Under the pieces are notes generated by a model. The model worked only from the letters and a program-made list of their open reading frames with translations, made no database searches and had not been told where the DNA came from. Positions 1 through 7,386 of a DNA stretch of 12,476 nucleotides are shown one piece after another (position 1 is the first letter of the stretch; the number at the start of each line of letters is the position of its first letter). A program made the position numbers and the translations under genes. The DNA is from Oscillospiraceae bacterium. Its GTDB lineage: Bacteria > Bacillota > Clostridia > Oscillospirales > Oscillospiraceae. The stretch spans positions 1-12,476 of the forward strand of contig JAHHSH010000047.1 of assembly GCA_020025345.1 (NCBI GenBank), read 5' to 3'.

Positions 1-2
1 GA

Positions 3-830
3 ACCTTCGGTGTCCGCTGCCACAATGTGGTGGTGGGTGATCCGGAGCGAGCCAAGGTGCTGCTCACGGCCCACTACGACACCTGCGCCGAGCTGCCGTT
101 TCCCAACTTCATCACCCCCCGAAGTATCTTTTGGTATGTTGTCTATCAGGTAGTGCTGGCGGTGGCCATCTTGGCGCTGCTGACGGTGGTGAGCCTGCTA
201 CTGCACTTTCTGCCGCTGCCGGGTTGGCTGCATATGCTCTTCATCTATGCGCTGCTGTTTTTCCTCCTCTGGTGGATGGTGGCAGGCCCTGCCAATCGCC
301 ATACGGCCAACGACAACACCAGCGGCGTGGTCACCATTCTGGAGACAGCGCTGGCGCTGCCGGAAGAGCTGCGCGATGGCGTCTGCTTCGTGTTTTTCGA
401 CAATGAGGAGAAGGGATTGCTGGGCTCTGCCGCTTTTGCCAAGGCACATAAAGCCGTGCGGAAATTCACACCTGTGTTGAATTTCGACTGCGTGGGCGAC
501 GGCGACAGCCTCCAGTTCATCCCTGCGAAGAAAATGCGCAAAGAGCAGGAGCAACTTTTGAAAACAATCGAGGAAAGTTATCCACATCGTGGTGGAAAGA
601 CGGTGGAGGTGGTGCGCTCCATGGCAATCTATCCCTCCGATCAGGCCAACTTTGTCTATGGTGTGGGTATCTGTGCTCTGCGAAAGTCAAAGATATTCGG
701 TTACTATATGAACCGCATCCACACCAGACGCGACACGGTGCTGGAGACGGAAAATGTGGAGCTGCTGCGTGACGGTACGATAGCGCTGCTCCAAACTTTA
801 CAAGAAAAGGGGGAACCCCATGCAAGATAA
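3..830 (+). CDS. M28-family zinc metallopeptidase with internal membrane segments (5' end outside window)
   Basis: This is the C-terminal part of an M28-type (aminopeptidase-like) zinc peptidase. The frame is open to the left edge, so the true start lies upstream; the GTG at 27 is only an internal valine. All the family's metal-ligand motifs are visible in order: HYD at 72-80, NDN at 309-317 (bridging Asp), an EE pair at 405-410 inside DNEEKG, the Asp of NFD at 486-488, and a terminal HTxxDT with its His at 720-722. The enzyme therefore looks catalytically competent. Between the first His and the bridging Asp there are two strongly hydrophobic stretches, at roughly 129-220 and 225-285, that look like a transmembrane hairpin. 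The gene ends inside uvrA with an 11-base overlap, which suggests translational coupling. The substrate cannot be told from sequence. The family call is confident; the membrane insertion is inferred from hydrophobicity. Confidence 0.88.
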   Translation, partial: TFGVRCHNVVVGDPERAKVLLTAHYDTCAELPFPNFITPRSIFWYVVYQVVLAVAILALLTVVSLLLHFLPLPGWLHMLFIYALLFFLLWWMVAGPANRHTANDNTSGVVTILETALALPEELRDGVCFVFFDNEEKGLLGSAAFAKAHKAVRKFTPVLNFDCVGDGDSLQFIPAKKMRKEQEQLLKTIEESYPHRGGKTVEVVRSMAIYPSDQANFVYGVGICALRKSKIFGYYMNRIHTRRDTVLETENVELLRDGTIALLQTLQEKGEPHAR

Positions 831-3648
831 AATTTATGTCAAAGGTGCCCGGGAGAACAACCTCAAGAATGTGGATGTGACCATTCCCCGGGATAAATTG
901 GTGGTCATGACGGGCCTTTCCGGCAGCGGTAAGTCCTCTTTGGCGTTCGATACCATCTACGCCGAGGGGCAGCGCCGGTATGTGGAAAGCCTTAGCTCCT
1001 ATGCCCGTATGTTTCTGGGACAGATGGACAAGCCCGATGTGGACTATATCGACGGATTGTCCCCGGCTATCTCCATCGATCAAAAGACCACCAGCAAAAA
1101 CCCCCGTTCTACCGTGGGAACGGTGACGGAGATCTACGACTATCTGCGCCTTTTGTGGGCGCGGGTGGGTACGCCTCACTGCCCTAAGTGTGGCAAGGAG
1201 ATCCGCCAGCAGACCATCGACCAGATCATCGATCAGATCATCGCGCTGCCGGAGGGTACCCGGATTCAAGTTCTCTCTCCCGTGATCCGAGGACGGAAAG
1301 GCGAGCACGTCAAGGTGCTGGAGGATGCCCGCCGCAGCGGCTATGCCCGTGTGCGCGTGGACGGCAGCCTCTACGAGCTGACCGAGGAAATCAAGCTGGA
1401 AAAGAATAAGAAGCACAACATCGAGGTGGTGGTAGACCGCCTTATTGTCCGCGAGAATATCCAGCAGCGGCTCACCGACTCGGTGGAGACGGCTTCGGCG
1501 CTCTCCGGCGGCATTGTGGTGGTGAACCTCCTGCGGGAAGAGCAGGATCTCACCTTCTCCCAGAACTACGCCTGCGACGACTGCGGCATCTCCATTGAGG
1601 AGCTGACGCCCCGAATGTTCTCTTTCAACAGCCCCTATGGTGCCTGCCCCACCTGTATGGGTTTAGGCAGCCGGTTGAAGGCAGACCCGACGCTGATCAT
1701 CCCCGATGAGAAGCTGGCGATTCTGGACGGGGCCATTGTGGCACCGGGCTGGAACTCCATCCGCTCCGACGGCATTTCTCGTATGTATTTCGAGGCGCTG
1801 GCGAAGAAGTACCACTTCTCGCTCCGCACGCCGGTGGAGGAACTGTCCCAAGAGGTGAAGGACATCATCCTCTATGGTACCAAGGGGGAGAAGCTGGAGC
1901 TGCACTACGATCAGCCCCGGGGCAAGGGTGTGCTCTACCAGGCTTTTGAGGGCGTCGCCAACAATCTGGAGCGGCGGCTGCAGGAGACCCAGAGCGACGC
2001 CTCCAAGCGGGAGATCGAGGAATTTATGAATGAGTGCCCCTGTCCCGACTGCCACGGGCAGCGTCTGCGCCCGGAGGCACTGGCGGTGACGGTAGGCGGC
2101 TTGTCCATCCACGAGGTTACGGCCTTGAGTGTGGATAAGGAAGTGGAATTTTTCGATAAGCTCCAGCTGAGTGATACCCAGATGTTGATTGCAGAGCGGA
2201 TTTTGAAGGAAATCAGGGCGCGGCTGGGCTTCCTGCAGTCGGTGGGCTTGAGCTATCTGACGCTGGATCGTTCCTCCGGAACACTCTCCGGCGGCGAGAG
2301 CCAGCGCATTCGATTGGCAACCCAGATCGGTTCGGGTCTGACAGGTGTGCTCTATATTCTGGATGAGCCGTCCATCGGTCTCCATCAGAGGGATAACGAT
2401 AAGCTGCTGGCGACTTTGTGCCGCCTGCGGGATCTGGGCAATACGCTCATCGTGGTGGAGCATGACGAGGACACCATGCGCGCTGCCGACTATCTCATCG
2501 ACATCGGCCCCGGCGCCGGTGCCCATGGCGGCGAGGTGGTCTCCTGCGGTACGCCGCAGGAGGTGATGGCCGACCCCAACAGCTTGACGGGGCAGTACCT
2601 CAGCGGCAAAAAGCGCATCGACGTGCCTGCCCAGCGCCGCAAGGGTAACGGCAATTGGCTGACGGTGCGGGGCGCGGCGGAGAACAATCTGCAAAATATC
2701 GACGTGTCCATTCCCTTGGGGACTTTCACCTGCGTGACCGGTGTGTCCGGCAGCGGAAAATCCTCTCTGGTCAACGAGATCATCTATAAAAAGCTAGGCG
2801 TGGAGCTCAACCGCATGAAGGCACGTCCCGGCAAGCACAAGGCCATCGAGGGCATTGAGCATCTGGACAAGGTCATCGACATCGACCAGAGCCCCATTGG
2901 GCGCACGCCCCGGTCGAACCCGGCCACCTATACCAATCTATTCAACGAGATCCGTAACCTCTTTGCTGCCACGCAGGAGGCCAAGGCCCGCGGCTACGGC
3001 CCGGGGCGGTTCTCCTTCAATACCCGGGGCGGACGCTGCGAGGCATGCTCCGGTGACGGTATGCTGAAGATCGAGATGCACTTCCTGCCGGATGTGTATG
3101 TTCCCTGCGAGGTGTGCAAGGGGCGCAGATATAACCGTGAGACGCTGGAGGTGCGCTATAAGGGCAAGAATATTGCCGATGTGCTGGATATGACGGCGGA
3201 GGAGGCACGGGACTTCTTTGCCCCGGTGCCGAAGATTGCCGGGATGCTGCAAACACTGTGCGACGTGGGCCTTGGCTATGTGAAGCTGGGCCAGTCCTCC
3301 ACCACGCTTTCCGGCGGTGAGGCACAGCGTGTGAAGCTGGCTACGGAGCTGGCGCGCCGCTCCACGGGCCGCACTATTTATATTCTGGATGAGCCCACCA
3401 CCGGCCTCCATACCGACGATGTGCGCAAGCTGCTGTTGGTGCTGCAGCGTCTGGTGGACGCGGGCAACACGGTGCTGGTGATTGAGCACAACTTGGATGT
3501 CATTAAGAGTGCCGATTATCTGATCGATTTGGGCCCGGAGGGCGGCAGCGGCGGCGGTACCGTGGTCTGTACGGGTACGCCGGAGGAAGTGGCGAAGTGC
3601 GAGCAGAGCTATACCGGCAAGTATTTGAAGAAGATGCTGGAGAGTTGA
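820..3648 (+). CDS. uvrA: Excinuclease ABC subunit A (UvrA)
   Basis: UvrA is the damage-sensing ATPase of nucleotide excision repair; it works as a dimer with UvrB in the cytoplasm. The 942 residues match the usual family length. Both ABC modules are complete. The first has a Walker A at residues 32-39 (GLSGSGKS), the signature LSGGE at 489-493 and Walker B Asp515-Glu516. The second has a Walker A at 641-648 (GVSGSGKS), LSGGE at 830-834 and Asp857-Glu858. Zinc modules are seen at Cys252/255/276/279 and Cys740/743/763/766, with further CxxC pairs near 121-124 and 409. The ATG at 820 follows a purine-rich AAAAGGGGG site and lies inside the end of the peptidase gene, so expression probably depends on an upstream promoter outside the window. 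No SOS-type operator was seen before it. The last 80 or so bases are duplicated downstream (see the repeats), but the reading frame here is intact. Confidence 0.98.
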   Translation: MQDKIYVKGARENNLKNVDVTIPRDKLVVMTGLSGSGKSSLAFDTIYAEGQRRYVESLSSYARMFLGQMDKPDVDYIDGLSPAISIDQKTTSKNPRSTVGTVTEIYDYLRLLWARVGTPHCPKCGKEIRQQTIDQIIDQIIALPEGTRIQVLSPVIRGRKGEHVKVLEDARRSGYARVRVDGSLYELTEEIKLEKNKKHNIEVVVDRLIVRENIQQRLTDSVETASALSGGIVVVNLLREEQDLTFSQNYACDDCGISIEELTPRMFSFNSPYGACPTCMGLGSRLKADPTLIIPDEKLAILDGAIVAPGWNSIRSDGISRMYFEALAKKYHFSLRTPVEELSQEVKDIILYGTKGEKLELHYDQPRGKGVLYQAFEGVANNLERRLQETQSDASKREIEEFMNECPCPDCHGQRLRPEALAVTVGGLSIHEVTALSVDKEVEFFDKLQLSDTQMLIAERILKEIRARLGFLQSVGLSYLTLDRSSGTLSGGESQRIRLATQIGSGLTGVLYILDEPSIGLHQRDNDKLLATLCRLRDLGNTLIVVEHDEDTMRAADYLIDIGPGAGAHGGEVVSCGTPQEVMADPNSLTGQYLSGKKRIDVPAQRRKGNGNWLTVRGAAENNLQNIDVSIPLGTFTCVTGVSGSGKSSLVNEIIYKKLGVELNRMKARPGKHKAIEGIEHLDKVIDIDQSPIGRTPRSNPATYTNLFNEIRNLFAATQEAKARGYGPGRFSFNTRGGRCEACSGDGMLKIEMHFLPDVYVPCEVCKGRRYNRETLEVRYKGKNIADVLDMTAEEARDFFAPVPKIAGMLQTLCDVGLGYVKLGQSSTTLSGGEAQRVKLATELARRSTGRTIYILDEPTTGLHTDDVRKLLLVLQRLVDAGNTVLVIEHNLDVIKSADYLIDLGPEGGSGGGTVVCTGTPEEVAKCEQSYTGKYLKKMLES

Positions 3649-3650
3649 TA
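3567..3650 (+). repeat. Direct repeat copy 1: 3' end of uvrA
   Basis: These bases form the last codons of uvrA, its stop codon and two more bases. They recur at 3769-3852 (offset 202). Over the 80-base core, 3571-3650 against 3773-3852, I find one difference (C3609 versus T3811). Extending four bases leftward adds one more mismatch (T3570 versus C3772). The match stops on the right at C3651/G3853. This copy is the functional one because it is continuous with the uvrA frame. Confidence 0.95.
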
Positions 3651-3768
3651 CGTGCAGACCACACCAAGCATTTTTGCGTAGCAAAAATCTTGCCGCAGGG
3701 GCAATTCATTTGCCCCGAGGAAGTGTAATAGAGCCGAGGGCTCCCACGGCGTAGTACGCCGTGGGAAG
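3651..3768. repeat. Triple-hairpin non-coding insert between two uvrA-tail copies
   Basis: This 118-base stretch holds three perfect inverted repeats in a row and no plausible gene. Hairpin 1 pairs 3670-3677 with 3681-3688 (ATTTTTGC / GCAAAAAT). Hairpin 2 pairs 3698-3704 with 3710-3716 (GGGGCAA / TTGCCCC). Hairpin 3 pairs 3742-3753 with 3755-3766 (TCCCACGGCGTA / TACGCCGTGGGA); it would fold as a 10-base-pair stem with a five-base loop. None carries a downstream U-run, so ordinary intrinsic termination is unlikely. The architecture resembles small dispersed palindromic elements (REP- or MITE-like), but without a genome comparison this is an inference. It has no transposase and no obvious terminal inverted repeats beyond the hairpins themselves. 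Confidence 0.7.
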
Positions 3769-3852
3769 CTGCACGGGTACGCCGGAGGAAGTGGCGAAGT
3801 GCGAGCAGAGTTATACCGGCAAGTATTTGAAGAAGATGCTGGAGAGTTGATA
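3769..3852 (+). pseudogene. Direct repeat copy 2: orphan duplicate of the uvrA C-terminus
   Basis: This is a second copy of the uvrA 3' end, 82 of 84 bases identical to 3567-3650. Read in the uvrA frame it still encodes the final 25 residues (ending KKMLES) and the TGA stop. The core difference (AGC to AGT, Ser) is synonymous. It has no start codon, and the frame is closed upstream by TAG at 3752-3754, so it is not an independent gene. Sequence to its right (3853 onward) is unrelated to what follows copy 1. It marks either a recent duplication or the original uvrA end left behind by an insertion that rebuilt the gene tail. Confidence 0.9.
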
Positions 3853-3915
3853 GATTGACATAATTTAAAAAACCTCCGCGCACCATCCCGCATACACTGG
3901 GGTGAGGTGATGGGG

Positions 3916-4245
3916 ATGCTGGAAATGCAGGAGGCACTGGTGGCGTTTTTGGCCGCAGTGGGAGTGCTGGCCATCTTTTGGGTGGCGGCAAGTCTGTTGT
4001 TTGCAAGAAAAGAAAAGACCGTTCGCGGGACGGTACTTCTGCCCCTCTCCGGTGGGGCGGAGGAGATGGAATATGCAGTGGAAAAGGCCGGCAGGCTGCA
4101 GCGACAGCTGCACTGCGACGGGCCGGTACTGCTGGTGGATTGCGGCATGGACGCAGAGAGTCTGCGCCGCGCGGCACTCCTCATACGGGATCGGGCCGGG
4201 GTCAAGCTGGTGTATCCCGAGGAGATCGAGGAGCAATTGTACTAA
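3916..4245 (+). CDS. Small membrane-anchored hypothetical protein
   Basis: I do not recognise this 109-residue protein. It opens with a hydrophobic segment of about 22 residues (roughly residues 6-27, rich in Ala, Val, Leu and Phe), followed by a positively charged ARKEK stretch. This suggests one membrane anchor with the rest in the cytoplasm by the positive-inside rule. The remaining 75 or so residues alternate predicted strands (VLLPLS, PVLLVDCG, VKLVYP) with charged helices, which looks like a small alpha/beta fold. The ATG at 3916 is chosen because GGGGTGAGG at 3899-3907 sits at good spacing; GTG 3907 and ATG 3910 are in frame but overlap or crowd that site. The stop lies 12 bases before recD2, whose ribosome binding site overlaps the stop, so the two are probably co-transcribed. 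Confidence 0.72.
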   Translation: MLEMQEALVAFLAAVGVLAIFWVAASLLFARKEKTVRGTVLLPLSGGAEEMEYAVEKAGRLQRQLHCDGPVLLVDCGMDAESLRRAALLIRDRAGVKLVYPEEIEEQLY

Positions 4246-4257
4246 AGAGGTGAAACG

Positions 4258-6468
4258 ATGGAGCGGCAAAGCACGGTGGAGGGCACCGTACAACATGTGA
4301 TTTTTCAAAATGAGGAGAACGGCTATACGGTGCTCTCTCTGGTGACGGATCAAGGCGAGGAGATCACGGTGGTGGGCTGTATTCCCTGTGTGGGTGCAGG
4401 CGAGTCCATGACCGTCACCGGCGCATGGGTGAACCACCCCAGCTACGGCCCGCAGATGACCGCGGAGATCGTAGAGCGGCGGATGCCGGAGGGGGAGGAC
4501 GAGATCGTCTCCTACCTTGCCAGCGGGATCGTCAAGGGCATCGGCCCTGCTACGGCGGCCCGACTGGTGGAGCGCTTCGGCACAGAGACGCTGGCGGTAT
4601 TGGAGGATGAGCCGGAGCGGATGACCACCATCAAGGGCATCACAAATAAGAAGGCCATGGAGATCTCCAACGCTTTTCGTCAGCTGACAGGCCTGCGGCG
4701 TGTGATGGAGTTCATGGCGCGCTATGAACTGCCGGTGCATCTGGCCATGCAGCTCTATCGCAGCTACGGCGGTGAGGCATTGCCCAAGCTGAAGGAAAAC
4801 CCCTACCTCCTGTCCGGGGAGCGCTATGGTGTGGACTTCAGCTTTGTGGATGAGATCGCCTTGAGCATGGAGTTCGGCGCCGACGCGCCGTGCCGTGTGG
4901 AGGCCGCCATCGAATATGAGCTGACCTATAATTTGAATAACGGTCACGTTTTTCTCCCTCGGGAGAAGCTGCTGGCGGCGACCGCCCAGATGATCGATTT
5001 GCCCATGGATGCCGTGGAGATGGCACTGGATGGTCTTTTGGAGCGCCATGTGGTGGTGCAGGAGCCGATTGCCAATGTAGTGGGCTGCTATCTGCGCAGC
5101 TACTACGAGGCGGAGACCTATGTGGCGGCGAAGCTGCTGGCTATGAAGGAGATCCCCCAGCCGCCTTTGCGCAGCCGTGTGGAGTCCATTGTGGAGATGA
5201 TCCAGCGCCAAGAGGGGATCCGGTATGCACCGCAGCAGAAAGAGGCGGTGTTTCTGACGGCGCAGGAGGGTGTGGTGCTGCTGACCGGCGGCCCCGGTAC
5301 CGGTAAGACCACCACGGTGCAGGCCATTCTGGCGCTATTAAAAGCTATGGGTCTGGATGTGCTGCTGCTGGCTCCCACGGGCCGCGCTGCCCAGCGGCTG
5401 GGCGAGGTGTGCCGCGCCGAGGCGCAGACCATCCACCGGGCGTTGGGGATGGCCTTTAACGAGTTGACAGGAGAGGTCACCTTCCGCAAAAACGGTTCTG
5501 AGCCGCTGGAGGCGGATGCGGTGATCGTGGATGAGATGAGCATGGTGGATCTGCGGTTGATGCAGGCGCTGCTGATGGCGCTGCGGCCGGGCTGCCGCCT
5601 TATTATGGTGGGCGACCCGGATCAGCTGCCCTCTGTGGGCGCAGGCAACGTGCTGGGGGATATGCTGCGCAGCGGTGTGATCCCCAATATCTGCTTGCGG
5701 GAAGTGTTTCGGCAGGCGGAGCGCTCCGCCATTATCCGCAATGCCCACGCGGTGAATTTGGGCAGCGCCCCGGATCTCCACAGCAATCAAGGGGACTTCT
5801 TTTTCCTCTGCCGCCGCACGCCGGAGCGTCTGGTGCAGACGGTGGTAGAGCTTTGTAAAACGCGTCTGCCGGACAAAATGGGCATCCCTGCCGATGAGAT
5901 TCAAGTGCTCAGCCCCACCCGCAAGGGGGAGACGGGTACCGTGAATCTCAACCGAGCCCTGCAGGCGGCGCTGAATCCGCCCGGTGCGGGCAAGCGGCAG
6001 AAGGCGTGGGGCGACCAGATCTTCCGGGCAGGCGACCGGGTGATCCAGACCAAGAATAACTATGATGTGATCTGGGAGAAGGAAGACGGCACCGAAGGCA
6101 GCGGCATCTTCAACGGCGACGTGGGCATCATTGAGGATATCGATCCCTCCGGGGAGCTGATCACCATCCGGTTTGATGAGCGCACGGCTGTCTATACCGC
6201 AGAGCTGTTGGGGCAGCTGGATATGGCCTACGCCATCACGGTGCATAAGGCACAGGGCAGTGAGTATCGGGCGGCTATTTTGGTCAGTGCGCCTGCGGCA
6301 CCGTCGCTGATGGTGCGGGGCGTTCTCTATACGGCCATCACACGGGCGAGAGAATTGCTGGTGCTGGTGGGCGATGACGTGGTGCCCGGACGCATGGCGG
6401 CCAATGATCGCCAGCAGCGGCGCTACAGCGGCCTGCGGCGGCGGTTGAAGGACGGAGGACGCAAATGA
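4258..6468 (+). CDS. recD2: RecD2-type ATP-dependent DNA helicase
   Basis: This is a superfamily 1B 5'-3' DNA helicase of the RecD2 (RecD-like, RecBC-independent) family, 736 residues, which is typical. The N-terminal region carries helix-hairpin-helix-type sequence (around residues 83-110, GIVKGIGPATAARL). The motor has Walker A at 344-351 (GGPGTGKT), Walker B Asp425-Glu426 in VDEMSMVD, motif III GDPDQLPSVG from 452, and a C-terminal VHKAQGSE motif at 662-669 followed by YTAITRAREL. The ATG follows AAAGAGGTG with normal spacing. Its stop overlaps the comF start by four bases (ATGA), a sign of coupled translation. The role in DNA repair or replication-fork stability is known for the family; no partner subunits are nearby except uvrA upstream. 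Confidence 0.96.
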   Translation: MERQSTVEGTVQHVIFQNEENGYTVLSLVTDQGEEITVVGCIPCVGAGESMTVTGAWVNHPSYGPQMTAEIVERRMPEGEDEIVSYLASGIVKGIGPATAARLVERFGTETLAVLEDEPERMTTIKGITNKKAMEISNAFRQLTGLRRVMEFMARYELPVHLAMQLYRSYGGEALPKLKENPYLLSGERYGVDFSFVDEIALSMEFGADAPCRVEAAIEYELTYNLNNGHVFLPREKLLAATAQMIDLPMDAVEMALDGLLERHVVVQEPIANVVGCYLRSYYEAETYVAAKLLAMKEIPQPPLRSRVESIVEMIQRQEGIRYAPQQKEAVFLTAQEGVVLLTGGPGTGKTTTVQAILALLKAMGLDVLLLAPTGRAAQRLGEVCRAEAQTIHRALGMAFNELTGEVTFRKNGSEPLEADAVIVDEMSMVDLRLMQALLMALRPGCRLIMVGDPDQLPSVGAGNVLGDMLRSGVIPNICLREVFRQAERSAIIRNAHAVNLGSAPDLHSNQGDFFFLCRRTPERLVQTVVELCKTRLPDKMGIPADEIQVLSPTRKGETGTVNLNRALQAALNPPGAGKRQKAWGDQIFRAGDRVIQTKNNYDVIWEKEDGTEGSGIFNGDVGIIEDIDPSGELITIRFDERTAVYTAELLGQLDMAYAITVHKAQGSEYRAAILVSAPAAPSLMVRGVLYTAITRARELLVLVGDDVVPGRMAANDRQQRRYSGLRRRLKDGGRK

Positions 6469-7127
6469 AACTCAATGAACAGCTGAATCGCTGGAACAAA
6501 GAGGTCATGAACTTCTTCTTTCCACGGCGTTGCCCTTTTTGCGGCTGCGTCGTGGGTCGTGAACTGGTGTGCACGGATTGTGAAAAGAAGCTGCCCTTTA
6601 CGGAGGGACAGGCACTGCAGGAAGGGCCATACGGCCAGTGTGCTGCACCCCTCTATTATGAAGGTGCCGTTCGGGAGGCACTGCTCCAATATAAGTTCCA
6701 CGGAAAAACCGGAGGACTGGACTATTTCGGCAGTCTTCTGGCCCAGTGTGCCGCCGAGGAGTATATGGGCCGCTTTGATACCATCACATGGGTGCCGGTG
6801 TCCAGAAAACGCTTGAAAAAGCGAGGCTTTGACCAGAGTCGGCTGCTGGCGGCCAGTATGTGCGTGGATTGGCACACCCAGCCGGTGGAGACACTGCGCA
6901 AGGTGACGGACAATCCGCCCCAGTCGGGACTGGAGGACGCCTCGGCGCGGCGCGCCAATGTGCTGGGCGTCTACGAGGCGGTGGCGGAAAATGTAAAAGG
7001 CCGCCGCTTGCTGCTGGTGGATGACATTCTCACCACCGGCTCTACGCTGGGAGAGTGTGTTCGTGTGCTGCGGGAGGCAGGCGCGGCGGATGTGGTGTGC
7101 ATTACTTTGGCCCGTGGCCGCGGATAA
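6465..7127 (+). CDS. comF: ComF family protein (phosphoribosyltransferase-like, competence-type)
   Basis: This is a ComF/ComFC-family protein of 220 residues. A four-cysteine N-terminal zinc ribbon is visible (Cys23, Cys26, Cys36, Cys39). It is followed by a PRTase-type domain with the family's KKRGFDQ motif (about residues 119-125), the NPPQSGL...RRANV stretch and the PRPP-loop-like VDDILTTGST at 185-194. In naturally competent bacteria ComFC helps DNA uptake; in many Clostridia the gene is present without evidence of competence, so its role here is open. The start overlaps the recD2 stop (ATGA), placing it at the end of the 3916-7127 unit. No convincing U-tailed terminator follows it. Confidence 0.93.
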   Translation: MKLNEQLNRWNKEVMNFFFPRRCPFCGCVVGRELVCTDCEKKLPFTEGQALQEGPYGQCAAPLYYEGAVREALLQYKFHGKTGGLDYFGSLLAQCAAEEYMGRFDTITWVPVSRKRLKKRGFDQSRLLAASMCVDWHTQPVETLRKVTDNPPQSGLEDASARRANVLGVYEAVAENVKGRRLLLVDDILTTGSTLGECVRVLREAGAADVVCITLARGRG

Positions 7128-7147
7128 AAAGGGATGAATGGGAGAAA

Positions 7148-7167
7148 AACAGGATATACTACCTGTT
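7148..7167. repeat. Short inverted repeat after comF
   Basis: AACAGG at 7148-7153 pairs perfectly with CCTGTT at 7162-7167 across an eight-base A/T-rich loop, 20 bases after the comF stop. It lacks a U-run, so it is a weak candidate for a terminator or for a protein-binding palindrome. Confidence 0.35.
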
Positions 7168-7200
7168 GTGTGTCATGTGCGAAGAGATAATTTTTATGTA

Positions 7201-7227
7201 ACCCTGTAAAAACAAACGAAACAGGGT
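7201..7227. repeat. Inverted repeat in the comF-mreB spacer
   Basis: ACCCTGT at 7201-7207 is the exact reverse complement of ACAGGGT at 7221-7227, with a 13-base A-rich loop. No U-run follows on the + strand. It could be a decayed or Rho-assisted end for the comF transcript. Beyond the two inverted repeats I see nothing else in 7128-7297. Confidence 0.35.
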
Positions 7228-7297
7228 GGGCACGGCAGTGAAAAAATGAACAAATTGGAAAATCGAGGGCAATATAGCGTAAAAGGGCGAAAATTAC

Positions 7298-7326
7298 TTG
7301 CAAATTGTTGAAAACGCCATTATAAT
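7298..7326 (+). promoter_or_regulatory. Sigma-A-type promoter for mreB
   Basis: TTGCAA at 7298-7303 and a perfect TATAAT at 7321-7326 are separated by 17 bases. Transcription should begin near 7333, giving a leader of about 95 bases before the mreB start at 7427. Confidence 0.82.
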
Positions 7327-7349
7327 TAGCATTCGGAGATAAAAAGGAG

Positions 7350-7386
7350 AAATCCGTCACAGAGGGATGCTCTGCAATCCGGATTT
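7350..7386 (+). promoter_or_regulatory. Structured 5' leader hairpin upstream of mreB
   Basis: Within the predicted mreB leader, AAATCCG (7350-7356) pairs with CGGATTT (7380-7386). A nested stem, CAGAG (7360-7364) with CTCTG (7370-7374), lies inside it. The fold sits 28 bases before the mreB ribosome binding site and has no U-run, so it may stabilise the mRNA or modulate translation rather than terminate. An 11-codon reading frame (7367-7402, ATG to TAA) passes through it but lacks a well-placed ribosome binding site. I do not match this leader to a known riboswitch class. Confidence 0.5.

Noticed and set aside
3670..3766. The three hairpins as intrinsic terminators of uvrA
   Set aside because: None is followed by a T-run on either strand, and all lie inside an insert between duplicated uvrA ends, so a repeat element explains them better.
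3855..3860. A perfect TTGACA -35-like hexamer right after the second uvrA-tail copy
   Set aside because: No acceptable -10 lies 15-19 bases downstream (the bases there are GC-rich), so it cannot be called a promoter for the small membrane protein gene.
3865..5211. Long open frames on the minus strand, here and also at 517-1416, 1663-2694, 7433-8530, 8957-9952 and 11236-12312
   Set aside because: All lie opposite well-identified + strand genes. Their His/Gln/Leu-rich translations match no recognisable family, as expected for shadows in GC-rich DNA.
7166..7191. A GATAAT -10-like box (7186-7191) in the comF-mreB spacer
   Set aside because: The nearest -35-like TTG element gives a 14-base gap, and a much better promoter lies at 7298-7326.
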